From contig NZ_JARXVE010000010.1 in NCBI RefSeq assembly GCF_029893345.1, positions 62,001 through 126,000 on the forward strand: a stretch of DNA of 64,000 nt, read 5' to 3'. The DNA is from Mycolicibacterium frederiksbergense (lineage in GTDB: Bacteria > Actinomycetota > Actinomycetes > Mycobacteriales > Mycobacteriaceae). The translations under genes were made by a program, and so were the position numbers. Positions 52,010-60,238 of this stretch are shown here, one piece after another; position 1 is the first letter of the stretch; each line of letters begins with the position of its first letter. The notes beneath the pieces are model-generated. The model did not search any database. It worked only from the letters and a program-made list of their open reading frames with translations, and was not told the origin of the DNA.

Positions 52010-52813
52010 ATGGAGGCAATGGAAAGCGCGACCGAATCAGCTGAGCAGGCCCCCGACTCCGGCCTGCCGACCCGCCCTACGGAGCAGTCGCAGGGGCAGG
52101 AGGCGTTGCTGTTGGGCGCCACCGAGCAGGCACGTGCGGCGCTGTTCGAGTTCAGCGGCGAGGATGCCGTGGGCGAATACCTCGGTGCCAGCATCGAAGA
52201 TTCCGCCTCGGCGACCCACCGGTTCCTGGCCGATCTGCCGGGCTATCGCGGCTGGCAGTGGGCCGTCGTGGTGGCGGCGTACCCGGGTGCCGATCACGTG
52301 ACGATCAGCGAGTTGGTCCTGATTCCTGGGCCGACGGCGCTGCTGGCGCCCGAGTGGCTGCCCTGGCAGGACCGGGTCCGGCCCGGTGATCTCGGGCCCG
52401 GGGATCTGCTGGCTCCGCCGCCGGACGACCCGCGTCTGGTGCCGGGCTACCAGGCCACCGGTGATCCGCTGATCGACGACACCGCGGTGGAGCTCGGCCT
52501 GGGCCGGCGCCAGCTACTCAGCGAGTGGGGCCGGGCGCAGGCCGCCCAGCGCTGGCACGACGGTGACTTTGGGCCCGGTTCGGCGATGGCTCGCTCCACC
52601 CGCCGGGCCTGCCGTGACTGCGCCTTCTACCTGCCGCTCGGCGGTGTGCTGGGCGTGATGTTCGGCGTGTGCTCCAACGAGCTGTCCGCCGACGGTCGGG
52701 TCGTGGAAGCCGATTACGGCTGCGGAGCCCATTCGGATACCCCGCAGCCGCCGGGCACCGGCTCGCCGTTGCACGAGCCGTACGACGACGGTGTGCTCGA
52801 CACCGCCGACTGA
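52010..52813 (+). CDS. DUF3027-family protein, Rv0877 type
   Basis: This 267-aa cytoplasmic protein has LLLGATEQARAALFEF, GYRGWQWAVVVAAYP and a C-terminal Cys-rich segment: CRDCAFYLPLGGVLG, then FGVCSNELSADGR and YGCGAHSD. The four cysteines suggest metal binding. Its function is not known; it is conserved in actinobacteria. ATGs at 52010 and 52019 are both possible starts. The stop lies within a 24-bp tandem repeat. Confidence 0.85.
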   Translation: MEAMESATESAEQAPDSGLPTRPTEQSQGQEALLLGATEQARAALFEFSGEDAVGEYLGASIEDSASATHRFLADLPGYRGWQWAVVVAAYPGADHVTISELVLIPGPTALLAPEWLPWQDRVRPGDLGPGDLLAPPPDDPRLVPGYQATGDPLIDDTAVELGLGRRQLLSEWGRAQAAQRWHDGDFGPGSAMARSTRRACRDCAFYLPLGGVLGVMFGVCSNELSADGRVVEADYGCGAHSDTPQPPGTGSPLHEPYDDGVLDTAD

Positions 52814-52862
52814 GGCGAATTTGCCCTTGCCGACTGAGGCGAATTTGCCCCTGCCGACTGAG
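52805..52862. repeat. 24-bp tandem repeat over the DUF3027 stop
   Basis: GCCGACTGAGGCGAATTTGC, four further bases, occur at 52805-52828 and 52829-52852, with 10 bases of a third copy to 52862. The first unit contains the DUF3027 stop codon. It looks like recent slippage duplication. Confidence 0.85.
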
Positions 52863-52892
52863 CCGTACTCAGTACTCGTTGTGTCGCGTCGC

Positions 52893-53345
52893 TCAGTTTT
52901 CCGCGGCGGCCTTGATCCGCGCCAGCGAGGCGTGCATCCCGTCGACGAGTTCGTCCTCGAAGCTGGGTACCCCGCCGAAGAGCGCATTGACCAGAGCGTT
53001 GGACATCGCCGAGGTGCCGTTCTCGGCGTGCCGGCTCTCGGTCACCCGGGTGCCGGTGTCGGTCGATTCCAGGTCGTAGGCCCAGACGGTGTTGTTGCCG
53101 TCCACCCGGAAGGCCAGCTTCTGGCCGGGAATCACCTCGGTTATGCGTGACGTGGTGGGCCAGAACATGAAGTTGCGCCGGTTGAGATTGATCGTGCGGG
53201 TGCCGGGACGCACCGGCCCCAGCGGCTTCATCACCCGGCATTGCGGGCTCCACTGCGGCATCCGGCTCAGGTCCGAGATCAGTGCCCAGACCTTGTCAAC
53301 CGGCGCGTCGATCTCGATGCTGGCTTGCAGGAGGGGTGCGGGCAT
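52893..53345 (-). CDS. SRPBCC-family lipid-binding protein
   Basis: This 150-aa START/Bet v1-like protein has the family start ASIEIDAPVDKVWALISDLS, RMPQWSPQC and the closing helix VNALFGGVPSFEDELVDGMH. Such proteins bind hydrophobic ligands or act as aromatase/cyclases. The ligand is unknown. It lies 9 bp after the DUF2530 gene on the same strand and may be co-transcribed. Confidence 0.85.
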   Translation of the reverse strand: MPAPLLQASIEIDAPVDKVWALISDLSRMPQWSPQCRVMKPLGPVRPGTRTINLNRRNFMFWPTTSRITEVIPGQKLAFRVDGNNTVWAYDLESTDTGTRVTESRHAENGTSAMSNALVNALFGGVPSFEDELVDGMHASLARIKAAAEN

Positions 53346-53354
53346 GGTGTCTCC

Positions 53355-53618
53355 TCAGGTCAATCCGCTTTGCGCACCGCGGGATCCACGGCGCACGGCG
53401 CGGCGCTGGATCAGGAAAATGGACGTGCCGAGAACGCCGATTGCCAGGCCGGCGACGGCGAACGGCCGCCAGCTGTGCAGGTCGCTCACCGTGAAGGCCA
53501 GGACCGTGGCGATCAGCCACCCGGCGGCGATCACAAGGATCACCGGCCACGGCTCCAGCAGCGCGGCAGGCAGCGCCGGCGGTTGGGGCGCCGACGGATC
53601 GTTCGTGTCCTCGGTCAT
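53355..53618 (-). CDS. DUF2530-family membrane protein
   Basis: This 87-aa protein has two hydrophobic segments (PVILVIAAGWLIATVLAFTV and FAVAGLAIGVLGTSIFLI) and a basic C-terminus. It matches the conserved actinobacterial DUF2530 group, Rv0879c in M. tuberculosis. The function is unknown. It is divergent from the MarR gene; the MarR operator lies between them. Confidence 0.82.
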   Translation of the reverse strand: MTEDTNDPSAPQPPALPAALLEPWPVILVIAAGWLIATVLAFTVSDLHSWRPFAVAGLAIGVLGTSIFLIQRRAVRRGSRGAQSGLT

Positions 53619-53671
53619 CGAGCACCAACGTAACCGATCCGGTGAACATCCATTGGCCGTAGTTTTAGCCC

Positions 53672-53694
53672 AATACTGGCCAGTCCCCAGTATT
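53672..53694. promoter_or_regulatory. MarR-type operator palindrome
   Basis: AATACTGG-N7-CCAGTATT is a perfect 8-bp inverted repeat 10 bp before the MarR start. The right arm overlaps TATTAT, a likely -10. Its position fits autorepression and control of the divergent DUF2530/SRPBCC pair. Confidence 0.75.
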
Positions 53695-53703
53695 ATTTCC
53701 TTT

Positions 53704-54135
53704 GTGAAAGATCCCGAGGCTCGGTTGGCGAGTGATTTGGCTCTGGCGGTTGTCCGCCTCGCGCGTCAATTACGTACTCGGCGTGCGGAATCCCCGGTTT
53801 CGCTGACCCAGTTTTCCGCGCTGTCCACGCTGACCCAGGAGGGCGCGATGACGCCGAGCGCCTTGGCGCTGCGCGAACGGGTGCGCCCACCGTCGATGAC
53901 CCGGGTGATCGCCTCGTTGGCCGAGCTGGGTTTGGTGGCCCGGGCCGCGCACCCCGTCGACGGACGCCAGATCATGGTGTCGGCCTCGCCGGCCGGCGTG
54001 ACTCTGGTCGAAGCGGAACGCCGCGCCAGCCAGGAATGGCTCAAGGAGCAGCTGTCCCGGCTGGCACCCGATGAACGTCAGACCCTCGTCACCGCCGCCG
54101 ATCTGCTGTCGGCCATGGTTCTCGAAGGCGTGTGA
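53704..54135 (+). CDS. MarR-family transcriptional regulator
   Basis: This 143-aa winged-helix regulator has SLTQFSALSTLTQEGAMTPS, then VRPPSMTRVIASLAELGLV as the recognition helix and DGRQIMVSASPAG as the wing. It equals Rv0880 in position and length. GTG start. Its stop overlaps the start of the RNA methyltransferase gene as GTGA. The palindrome upstream is its probable operator. Confidence 0.9.
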   Translation: MKDPEARLASDLALAVVRLARQLRTRRAESPVSLTQFSALSTLTQEGAMTPSALALRERVRPPSMTRVIASLAELGLVARAAHPVDGRQIMVSASPAGVTLVEAERRASQEWLKEQLSRLAPDERQTLVTAADLLSAMVLEGV

Positions 54136-54970
54136 GTCCACTGCAGGTAATCGATATCGAGGATCCGGCCGATTCGCGGCTCGACGACTTCCGCGATCTC
54201 AACGATGTGGACCGCAGGCCCGATCTGCCCAGCGGCAAAGGTCTGGTGATCGCCGAGGGCGTGCTGGTGGCCCAGCGCATGCTGGCCTCTCGATTCGTCC
54301 CGCGTGCCCTGCTGGGTACCCAGCGACGCCTGGATGAACTGGCCGCCGACCTCGATGGGGTGGACGTGCCGTTTTACCGGACCAGCGCGGAGGTGATGGC
54401 CGCCGCGGTCGGGTTCCATCTCAACCGTGGCGTGCTGGCCTCGGCCTCGCGACCGCCGGGTTGTCGGTGGCCGAGGTGACCGCCGGTGCCCGCACGGTGG
54501 CGGTGCTGGAGGGGGTCAACGACCACGAGAATCTGGGGTCGATCTTCCGCAATGCCGCCGGGCTCGCGGTGGATGCGGTGGTGTTCGGTGCGGGCTGCGC
54601 CGATCCGCTGTACCGGCGGGCCGTGCGGGTATCGATGGGGCATGCCCTGCTGGTTCCGTTCGCCCGGGCTGCGTCGTGGCCCGAGGATCTGGAATCGTTG
54701 CGGGACAGTGGTTTTCGTCTTCTCGCCATGACGCCGGATGCTGCCGCTGCGACCCTGCCCGAAGCGATGGCGCAGCTCGACGGCGAGCGGGTGGCGATTC
54801 TGGTCGGCGCCGAAGGGCCGGGCCTGACCGAGCGGACGATGCGGGCCAGCGATGTGCGGGTGCGCATTCCGATGTCGCGCGGTACCGATTCGCTCAACGT
54901 CGCCACCGCCGCCGCGTTGGCCTTCTATGAGCGGGCCAGGCTCGGGGCCACGGGTATCGCGTTACATTGA
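54132..54970 (+). pseudogene. SpoU/TrmH-family RNA 2'-O-methyltransferase, frameshifted
   Basis: The gene is in two frames. The first (54132-54479) gives LPSGKGLVIAEGVLVAQRML and ends LNRGVLASASRPPG before running out of homology. The second (from 54461) continues LSVAEVTAGARTVAVLEGVN, NLGSIFRNAAGL, then the SAM-binding knot ILVGAEGPGL and IPMSRGTDSLNVATAAAL. A single missing base near 54457-54461 (CCGCCGGGTTG) explains the break. The full protein would match Rv0881. It could be a true pseudogene, a sequencing error, or a programmed shift. Confidence 0.85.
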
Positions 54971-54974
54971 CACG

Positions 54975-55250
54975 GTGACGGACGATTCCACGCCGTGGGG
55001 GACCGGCCTGGTGGTGGCAGGTTTCGTCGCCGCGGTGCTGGCCGCGGCGATCCTGGTGCTCGGTGTGGGGCTGTTGCGGGTGCATCCCTTATTGGCGATC
55101 GGCCTGAACATGGTTGCCGTCGGCGGGTTGGCGCCCACGGTGTGGGGCTGGCGGCACCGACCGGTGTGGCGCTGGTTCGTGCTGGGTGCCGGCGTCGGGG
55201 TGGCGTGCGGCTGGGTGGGGCTGCTGGTCATCGGGTTGACGCAGGGTTAG
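54975..55250 (+). CDS. DUF2537-family membrane protein
   Basis: This 91-aa protein has three hydrophobic segments (GLVVAGFVAAVLAAAILVLG, LLAIGLNMVAVGGLAPTV, FVLGAGVGVACGWVGLLVIG). It matches the conserved mycobacterial DUF2537 protein at Rv0882. GTG start 5 bp after the methyltransferase stop, so co-transcribed. The function is unknown. Confidence 0.8.
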   Translation: MTDDSTPWGTGLVVAGFVAAVLAAAILVLGVGLLRVHPLLAIGLNMVAVGGLAPTVWGWRHRPVWRWFVLGAGVGVACGWVGLLVIGLTQG

Positions 55251-55262
55251 CCCAATTACCGC

Positions 55263-56174
55263 TCAGGCCACCAGTTCTGCCGCGGTGTAGTTGGCGTCGA
55301 GCAGGCCGGCGACGGCCTCGTCACGGCGGAACACCCGCCCGTGCGCGGCGAACACCGCCTCGGCGTTGGTGGTATCGGTACGCCAGCCGCGGTCGGTGAG
55401 GTAGCCCGGAACCAGCTGCCGGCGGCCGCCGAAGGTGAGATCGGCCAGATCCTCGACCTCGAGTCCCTGCTCACGCTGGCGTGCGGTCATGGCCCGCACC
55501 CGGTCGCTGACCAGACCGTCCCGGTCGGGTGCCCAGTCGGTGGCGACCCGGCTGCCGGGGGCACTCAGCGCGGTGATGTCGTCGAACAGTCGGTCCTGGG
55601 CATCCGGTGGCAGGTAGCCCAGCAGGCCCTCGGCGATCCAGGCGGTGGGGGAGCCGGGGTCGAACCCCTGGGCGCGCAGTTCGGCAGGCCAGTCGTTGCG
55701 CAGGTCGATCCCGATGGCGTGTAGCTGCGCGGTCGGGGTGGCGCCGAGCTCGGCCAGGGTGCGGCCCTTGAACTCGATGACCGCGGGCTGGTCCAGTTCG
55801 AACACCGTGGTGCCGGCCGGCCAGTCCAACCGGTAGGGCCGGGCGTCGAGGCCCGAGGCCAGGATGACTGCCTGGCGGATGCCGGATTGGGCAGCGGCCA
55901 GGAAGAAATCGTCGAAATAGCGGGTCCGGATGGCCATCGCGTCGGCGAGCAGGTTCGGGTCCAGGGCGTCGGAGCCGGCGTCGGCGTCCAGCTCGCCCTG
56001 GGCCAGCCGGACGTAGTAATCCAGCCCGACGGCATTTACCAGGGGTTCGGCATAGACGTCGGTGATCAGCGGGTTGGGCGCCTTGGAGGCGAGGGCACGG
56101 GACGCGGCGACAGCGGTCGCGGTGGTGCCGACGCCGGTGGCGAGATCCCAGGTGTCGTTGTCGGTTCGCGCCAT
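55263..56174 (-). CDS. UPF0677-type SAM-dependent methyltransferase
   Basis: This 303-aa methyltransferase belongs to the mycobacterial leucine-carboxyl-methyltransferase-like group. It has the N-terminal DTWDLATGVGTTATAVAASR, motif VILASGLDARPYRLDW and EGLLGYLPPDAQDRLFDDI. The ATG at 56174 has GGAGGG upstream; one 6 codons earlier is possible. The acceptor is unknown. A perfect 11-bp palindrome lies 23 bp upstream of the start. Confidence 0.9.
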   Translation of the reverse strand: MARTDNDTWDLATGVGTTATAVAASRALASKAPNPLITDVYAEPLVNAVGLDYYVRLAQGELDADAGSDALDPNLLADAMAIRTRYFDDFFLAAAQSGIRQAVILASGLDARPYRLDWPAGTTVFELDQPAVIEFKGRTLAELGATPTAQLHAIGIDLRNDWPAELRAQGFDPGSPTAWIAEGLLGYLPPDAQDRLFDDITALSAPGSRVATDWAPDRDGLVSDRVRAMTARQREQGLEVEDLADLTFGGRRQLVPGYLTDRGWRTDTTNAEAVFAAHGRVFRRDEAVAGLLDANYTAAELVA

Positions 56175-56196
56175 AACGCCCTCCAAATGCATAGCT

Positions 56197-56226
56197 AAAC
56201 TAGTTATTAGTAAATATAACTAGTTT
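56197..56226. promoter_or_regulatory. AT-rich operator palindrome
   Basis: AAACTAGTTAT-N8-ATAACTAGTTT is a perfect 11-bp inverted repeat in an otherwise GC-rich region. It lies 23 bp upstream of the methyltransferase start, where a repressor dimer would block the promoter. No regulator gene is adjacent. Confidence 0.75.
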
Positions 56227-56302
56227 CGGAGAGTGCACGCCAATCGGACTGGTCAATGCGGCAAGCCAGCCCGGTCAAGAGTGGGTGAGCGACCTCAAAC
56301 GG

Positions 56303-57094
56303 TCAGCGCTGGGTGCCCGACGAGCGCACGCCCAGCAGCACGTCCTCCCAGGCCGGGACCTGGGCACGGGCCTTGCGGCTGCGCTTGGTCGCCGGGGGTG
56401 TGGGCGCGGGTTCGACCGACGGGACGAACGGCTCGGGTGCCGCGAGCGGGACCTCGTCAGTGTCGAACGCCAGCTGGGGAACCGCCGCAACCGGGCGCAG
56501 CGGGCGGCCGGCCTCCGGGTTGATCAGCTGTTGGGCGGCGTCGTCGGACGCCGCGACCATGCCGCCATGGGCGCCGGGGGTGAACCGGAAATGCGCGACG
56601 TTGTCCGAGCGCCCGGCCTTCCAGGCCAGCTGCACGGTCCAGCGGCTGTCCTGATTGCGCCAGGCATCCCAGGAAATGGTGTCGGGGTCCAACCCCCGGG
56701 CCACCAGCGCCGTGGTGACCATCTCCAGAAGCGTCAGCACCGCGGGCCCGTCGGCCAGTACCGGGTGCGCCGCGGTGGCCAGTTCGGCAGCCCGGGCGCG
56801 CTCCAGCAGCACCGGATGGGCGAACCGTTCGATCCGCTCGACGGGCACACCGGCGGCCGCGGCCAACTGCTCGACCGACGCACCGGCGCGGATCTTGGCC
56901 TGAATCTCCTTGGGTGACAGCACGTTCTGCACCTCTACATCGCTCTCGGTCTGCTTCGAGGCGACCTTGTCGCCACGCAGCGCGGCGCGCAGCCGGTCGT
57001 CGACCCGCAAGCTGAACATGTCCTTGGAGTCGTCGGATTCACAGATGATGCGTCTGCCGTCCACGTCCAAACCAACGACTCTGAGTTCTCGCAT
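56303..57094 (-). CDS. sepH: septation protein SepH
   Basis: This 263-aa actinobacterial cell-division protein stimulates FtsZ assembly in characterised relatives. The DUF3071 domain fills the N-terminal half (MRELRVVGLDVDGRRIICES; LSPKEIQAKIRAGASVEQLA contains a helix-turn-helix-like segment). The tail is disordered and ends in a conserved AWEDVLLGVRSSG. It is equivalent to Rv0883c and lies between serC and the UPF0677 methyltransferase gene. Confidence 0.9.
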   Translation of the reverse strand: MRELRVVGLDVDGRRIICESDDSKDMFSLRVDDRLRAALRGDKVASKQTESDVEVQNVLSPKEIQAKIRAGASVEQLAAAAGVPVERIERFAHPVLLERARAAELATAAHPVLADGPAVLTLLEMVTTALVARGLDPDTISWDAWRNQDSRWTVQLAWKAGRSDNVAHFRFTPGAHGGMVAASDDAAQQLINPEAGRPLRPVAAVPQLAFDTDEVPLAAPEPFVPSVEPAPTPPATKRSRKARAQVPAWEDVLLGVRSSGTQR

Positions 57095-57187
57095 GCCGAC
57101 TGACCTCCTGCGCGAAAACCCTACTGCGTTATCGGCTCGTTACGGCGCTGACACGCGGGCGTCGGCGGGGCCGACCCGGATATGGGC

Positions 57188-58294
57188 TCAGAGCCGCTCG
57201 ACAACCCAGTCCACGCAGCCGGTGAGGGCGCTCACATCGTCGGGCTCCACGGCCGGGAACATGCCGATCCGCAGCTGATTACGGCCCAGCTTGCGGTACG
57301 GCTCGGTGTCCACGATGCCGTTGGCCCGCAGCACCTTCGCGACCGCGGCGGCATCCACCGACTCGCTGAAGTCGATGGTGCCGACCACCTGCGAGCGCAG
57401 CGCCGGATCGGTGACGAACGGGGTGGCGAACGCCGACTCCTCGGCCCACGAGTACAGCCGCTGCGAGGAGTCGGCGGTGCGCTTGACGGCCCAGTCCAGG
57501 CCGCCGTTGCCGTTGAGCCAATCGATCTGCTCGGCCAGCAGCACCAGCGTGGCGATGGCCGGGGTGTTGTAGGTCTGGTTCTTGAGGCTGTTCTCCACCG
57601 CGATCGTCAGCGACAGGAAGTCGGGCACCCACCGGCCCGATGCGGCGATCGCCTCGATGCGGGCCAGCGCCGCCGGGCTCAGGATGGCCAGCCACAGGCC
57701 GCCGTCACCGGCGAAATTCTTCTGCGGCGCAAAGTAATACGCGTCGGTGTCGGCGATGTCGACCGGCAGGCCGCCGGCCGCGGAGGTGGCGTCGATCAGC
57801 ACCAGCGCGTCGCCCGCCGGACGCTCGACGGGCACCGCGACACCGGTCGAGGTCTCGTTGTGCGCCCAGGCCACCGCGTCCACCGAGGGATCGGACTGCG
57901 GCTGCGGGGCGGTACCCGGATCGGTCTTGACGATGATCGGGTCGCCCACGAACGGGTTCTTGGCCACGCACGAGGCGAACTTGGCGCTGAACTCGCCGTA
58001 GGTCAGGTGCAGGGACTTCTTGTCGATCAGGCCGAAGGCCGCGGCATCCCAGAAGGCGGTCGAGCCGCCGTTGCCGAGGATCACCTCGTAGCCGTCGGGC
58101 ACCGAGAACAACTGACGCAGCCCGTCACGTACCCGGCCGACCAGATTCTTGATCGGTGCCTGCCGGTGGGACGTGCCGAACAGATCCCCTGCAGCGGCCA
58201 GCGCGGTCAACTGCTCGGGGCGGACCTTGGAGGGTCCACATCCGAATCGGCCGTCGCGGGGCTTGAGGTCGGCAGGGATGATCAGTTCAGCCAT
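57188..58294 (-). CDS. serC: phosphoserine aminotransferase SerC
   Basis: This 368-aa PLP enzyme converts 3-phosphohydroxypyruvate to phosphoserine in serine synthesis. It has DGRFGCGPSKVRPEQL, a substrate-binding FGTSHRQAPIK, and the PLP Lys in YYFAPQKNFAGDGG. It matches the mycobacterial type, Rv0884c. It is followed 4 bp downstream of the map gene on the same strand, giving a map-serC unit. Confidence 0.94.
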   Translation of the reverse strand: MAELIIPADLKPRDGRFGCGPSKVRPEQLTALAAAGDLFGTSHRQAPIKNLVGRVRDGLRQLFSVPDGYEVILGNGGSTAFWDAAAFGLIDKKSLHLTYGEFSAKFASCVAKNPFVGDPIIVKTDPGTAPQPQSDPSVDAVAWAHNETSTGVAVPVERPAGDALVLIDATSAAGGLPVDIADTDAYYFAPQKNFAGDGGLWLAILSPAALARIEAIAASGRWVPDFLSLTIAVENSLKNQTYNTPAIATLVLLAEQIDWLNGNGGLDWAVKRTADSSQRLYSWAEESAFATPFVTDPALRSQVVGTIDFSESVDAAAVAKVLRANGIVDTEPYRKLGRNQLRIGMFPAVEPDDVSALTGCVDWVVERL

Positions 58295-58298
58295 GGGC

Positions 58299-59081
58299 CT
58301 AAGCGTAATGACCGGGGCAGTTGGTCAAAATTCGGGCACCGTCGGCGGTGACGGCGACGGTGTGTTCGCTGTGCGCGGCGCGGGCGCCGGTCGCGGTGCG
58401 CAGTGTCCAGCCGTCGGGATCGTGAACATAGCCCGCAGTGCCGTCGGCGATCAGCATCGGCTCGATGGCAATCACCAGGCCAGGGCGCAATGTCATGCCC
58501 TTGCCGGGCTGTCCGACGTTGGGGACGTGCGGTTGTTCATGCATGGTGCGCCCGATGCCGTGTCCGCCGTGGTTGGCCAGCAGGCCGTAGCCGGCGTCGC
58601 GTGCCACCGACGCGATGGCGTGTCCGATATCACCGAGTGTGTTGCCGGGCCGGACGGCGGCGATGCCGGCGGCCAGGGCCGCGTCGGTCGCCTCGATCAG
58701 TGCGGTGTCGGCCGGGCGGGGCGTGCCGATCACGAAGCTGCGGGCGGAGTCGCCGCACCAGCCGTTCACGATCGCCCCGAAGTCCACCGAGACCAGGTCT
58801 CCGTCGGCCAGCGCGGTGCCGTCGGGGATGCCGTGCACCACCGCGTCGTTGACGCTGACGCACAGCACCGCCGGGAACGGGCTGGGCGCCCAGCGTGGGT
58901 GGTAGTCGAGGAATGGCGAGCCGGCGCCGTGCGCGGCCAGAACGTCGGCGGCGATCCGGTCCAGATCGGCGGTGGTGTGCCCGGGGGCGGCCTGTTCGAC
59001 GATCGCCTGCAGCGCTTCGGCAACCACTGCACCGGCCGCTGCCATCGCCTCGACCTGGGCTTCAGTCTTCAGGTCAACCAC
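58299..59081 (-). CDS. map: methionine aminopeptidase, type I
   Basis: This 260-aa metallopeptidase removes N-terminal Met. Metal ligands are in LVSVDFGAIVNGWCGDSAR (two Asp), NHGGHGIGRTMHEQPHVPN (His) and VIAIEPMLI and SEHTVAVT (Glu). GTG start. It is not next to serC in M. tuberculosis, so this is an additional or relocated copy in this species. It is divergent from the diiron oxygenase. Confidence 0.9.
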   Translation of the reverse strand: MVDLKTEAQVEAMAAAGAVVAEALQAIVEQAAPGHTTADLDRIAADVLAAHGAGSPFLDYHPRWAPSPFPAVLCVSVNDAVVHGIPDGTALADGDLVSVDFGAIVNGWCGDSARSFVIGTPRPADTALIEATDAALAAGIAAVRPGNTLGDIGHAIASVARDAGYGLLANHGGHGIGRTMHEQPHVPNVGQPGKGMTLRPGLVIAIEPMLIADGTAGYVHDPDGWTLRTATGARAAHSEHTVAVTADGARILTNCPGHYA

Positions 59082-59202
59082 GTTTGGAACCTTTCAGCAA
59101 ACTCTTCAAATCAAGCGTAGACATCTACCCGATACCTGCGGTACCGTTTGTACAACACGTGGGTGAATGTAAATCTCAGATGAGAGACGGGAGGTCTGCA
59201 AC

Positions 59203-60219
59203 ATGGCTCGAACCAAAATAGTCAGACGTTGGCGTCGCAACATGGATGTGACCGACGACACCCAGTATGTCGACATGCTCACCACCCTGTCCGAGGGGTC
59301 GGTGCGACGCAACTTCAACCCCTACCTGGACATCGACTGGGACTCGCCGGAGTTCGCCGTCGTGCCCAACGATCCGCGCTGGATCCTGCCGGATACCGAC
59401 CCGATGGGCGGTCATCCCTGGTATCAGTCCCAGCCCGTGCAGCGGCAGATCGAGATCGGCATGTGGCGTCAGGCCAATGTCGCCAAGGTTGGCCTGCACT
59501 TCGAGAACATCCTCATCCGCGGGCTCATGGAGTACTCGTTCTGGGTGCCCAACGGCTCCCCGGAATACCGCTACTGCCTGCACGAGGCGGTCGAGGAGTG
59601 CAACCACACCCTGATGTTCCAGGAGATGGTCAACCGGATCGGCAAGGACGTGCCCGGTATGCCACGGTTGCTCAAATGGGTGCAGCCGCTCATCCCGTTG
59701 GCCGCGGGCCCGACGCCGATCCCGTTCTTCTTCGGCGTGCTCGCCGGGGAGGAGCCCATCGATCACACTCAGAAGAACGTGCTGCGCGAGGGCCGTGACC
59801 TGCACCCGATCATGGAACGGGTGATGGCGATCCACGTCGCCGAGGAAGCCCGGCACATTTCGTTCGCGCACCAATACCTGCACAAGCGGGTGCCGCGGCT
59901 GCGCCGCCGGCAGCGCTGGATACTGTCGCTGTTTGTGCCACTGACCATGCGCATCCTGTGCTCGGCGATCATCGTGCCGCCGCGTTCGTTCTGGAAGGAA
60001 TTCGACATCCCGCGCTCGGTGCGCAAGGAGCTGTTCTTCGATGCGCCGCAATCCCGGAAGATGCTGCGCGACATGTTCGGTGACGTCCGGATGTTGTGCC
60101 ACGACACCGGCCTGATGAATCCGATCGCCAAGCTGATGTGGCGAATCTGCAAGATCGACGGGCCGCCGAGCCGCTACCGCAGCGAGCCGCAGCGCGAGCA
60201 CCTCGTCGCGGTCGCGTAG
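59203..60219 (+). CDS. AurF-type diiron oxygenase
   Basis: This 338-aa diiron protein resembles p-aminobenzoate N-oxygenase AurF and the mycobacterial Rv0885. Metal ligands are in LHEAVEECNHTLMFQEMV and HVAEEARHISFAHQYL, two E-x-x-H-type pairs from a four-helix bundle. It probably oxidises an amine or lipid. GACGGGAGG precedes the ATG. A TTGTAC-N16-TAAATC promoter-like pair lies at 59148-59175. The gene is followed 19 bp later by fprB, a likely electron source. Confidence 0.88.
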   Translation: MARTKIVRRWRRNMDVTDDTQYVDMLTTLSEGSVRRNFNPYLDIDWDSPEFAVVPNDPRWILPDTDPMGGHPWYQSQPVQRQIEIGMWRQANVAKVGLHFENILIRGLMEYSFWVPNGSPEYRYCLHEAVEECNHTLMFQEMVNRIGKDVPGMPRLLKWVQPLIPLAAGPTPIPFFFGVLAGEEPIDHTQKNVLREGRDLHPIMERVMAIHVAEEARHISFAHQYLHKRVPRLRRRQRWILSLFVPLTMRILCSAIIVPPRSFWKEFDIPRSVRKELFFDAPQSRKMLRDMFGDVRMLCHDTGLMNPIAKLMWRICKIDGPPSRYRSEPQREHLVAVA

Positions 60220-60238
60220 AAGTTCGCAGAGGTCGGAT

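Noticed and set aside
54461..54970. Independent gene starting with TTG
   Set aside because: It is the second half of the frameshifted methyltransferase; the homology is continuous with the upstream frame and there is no ribosome-binding site of its own.
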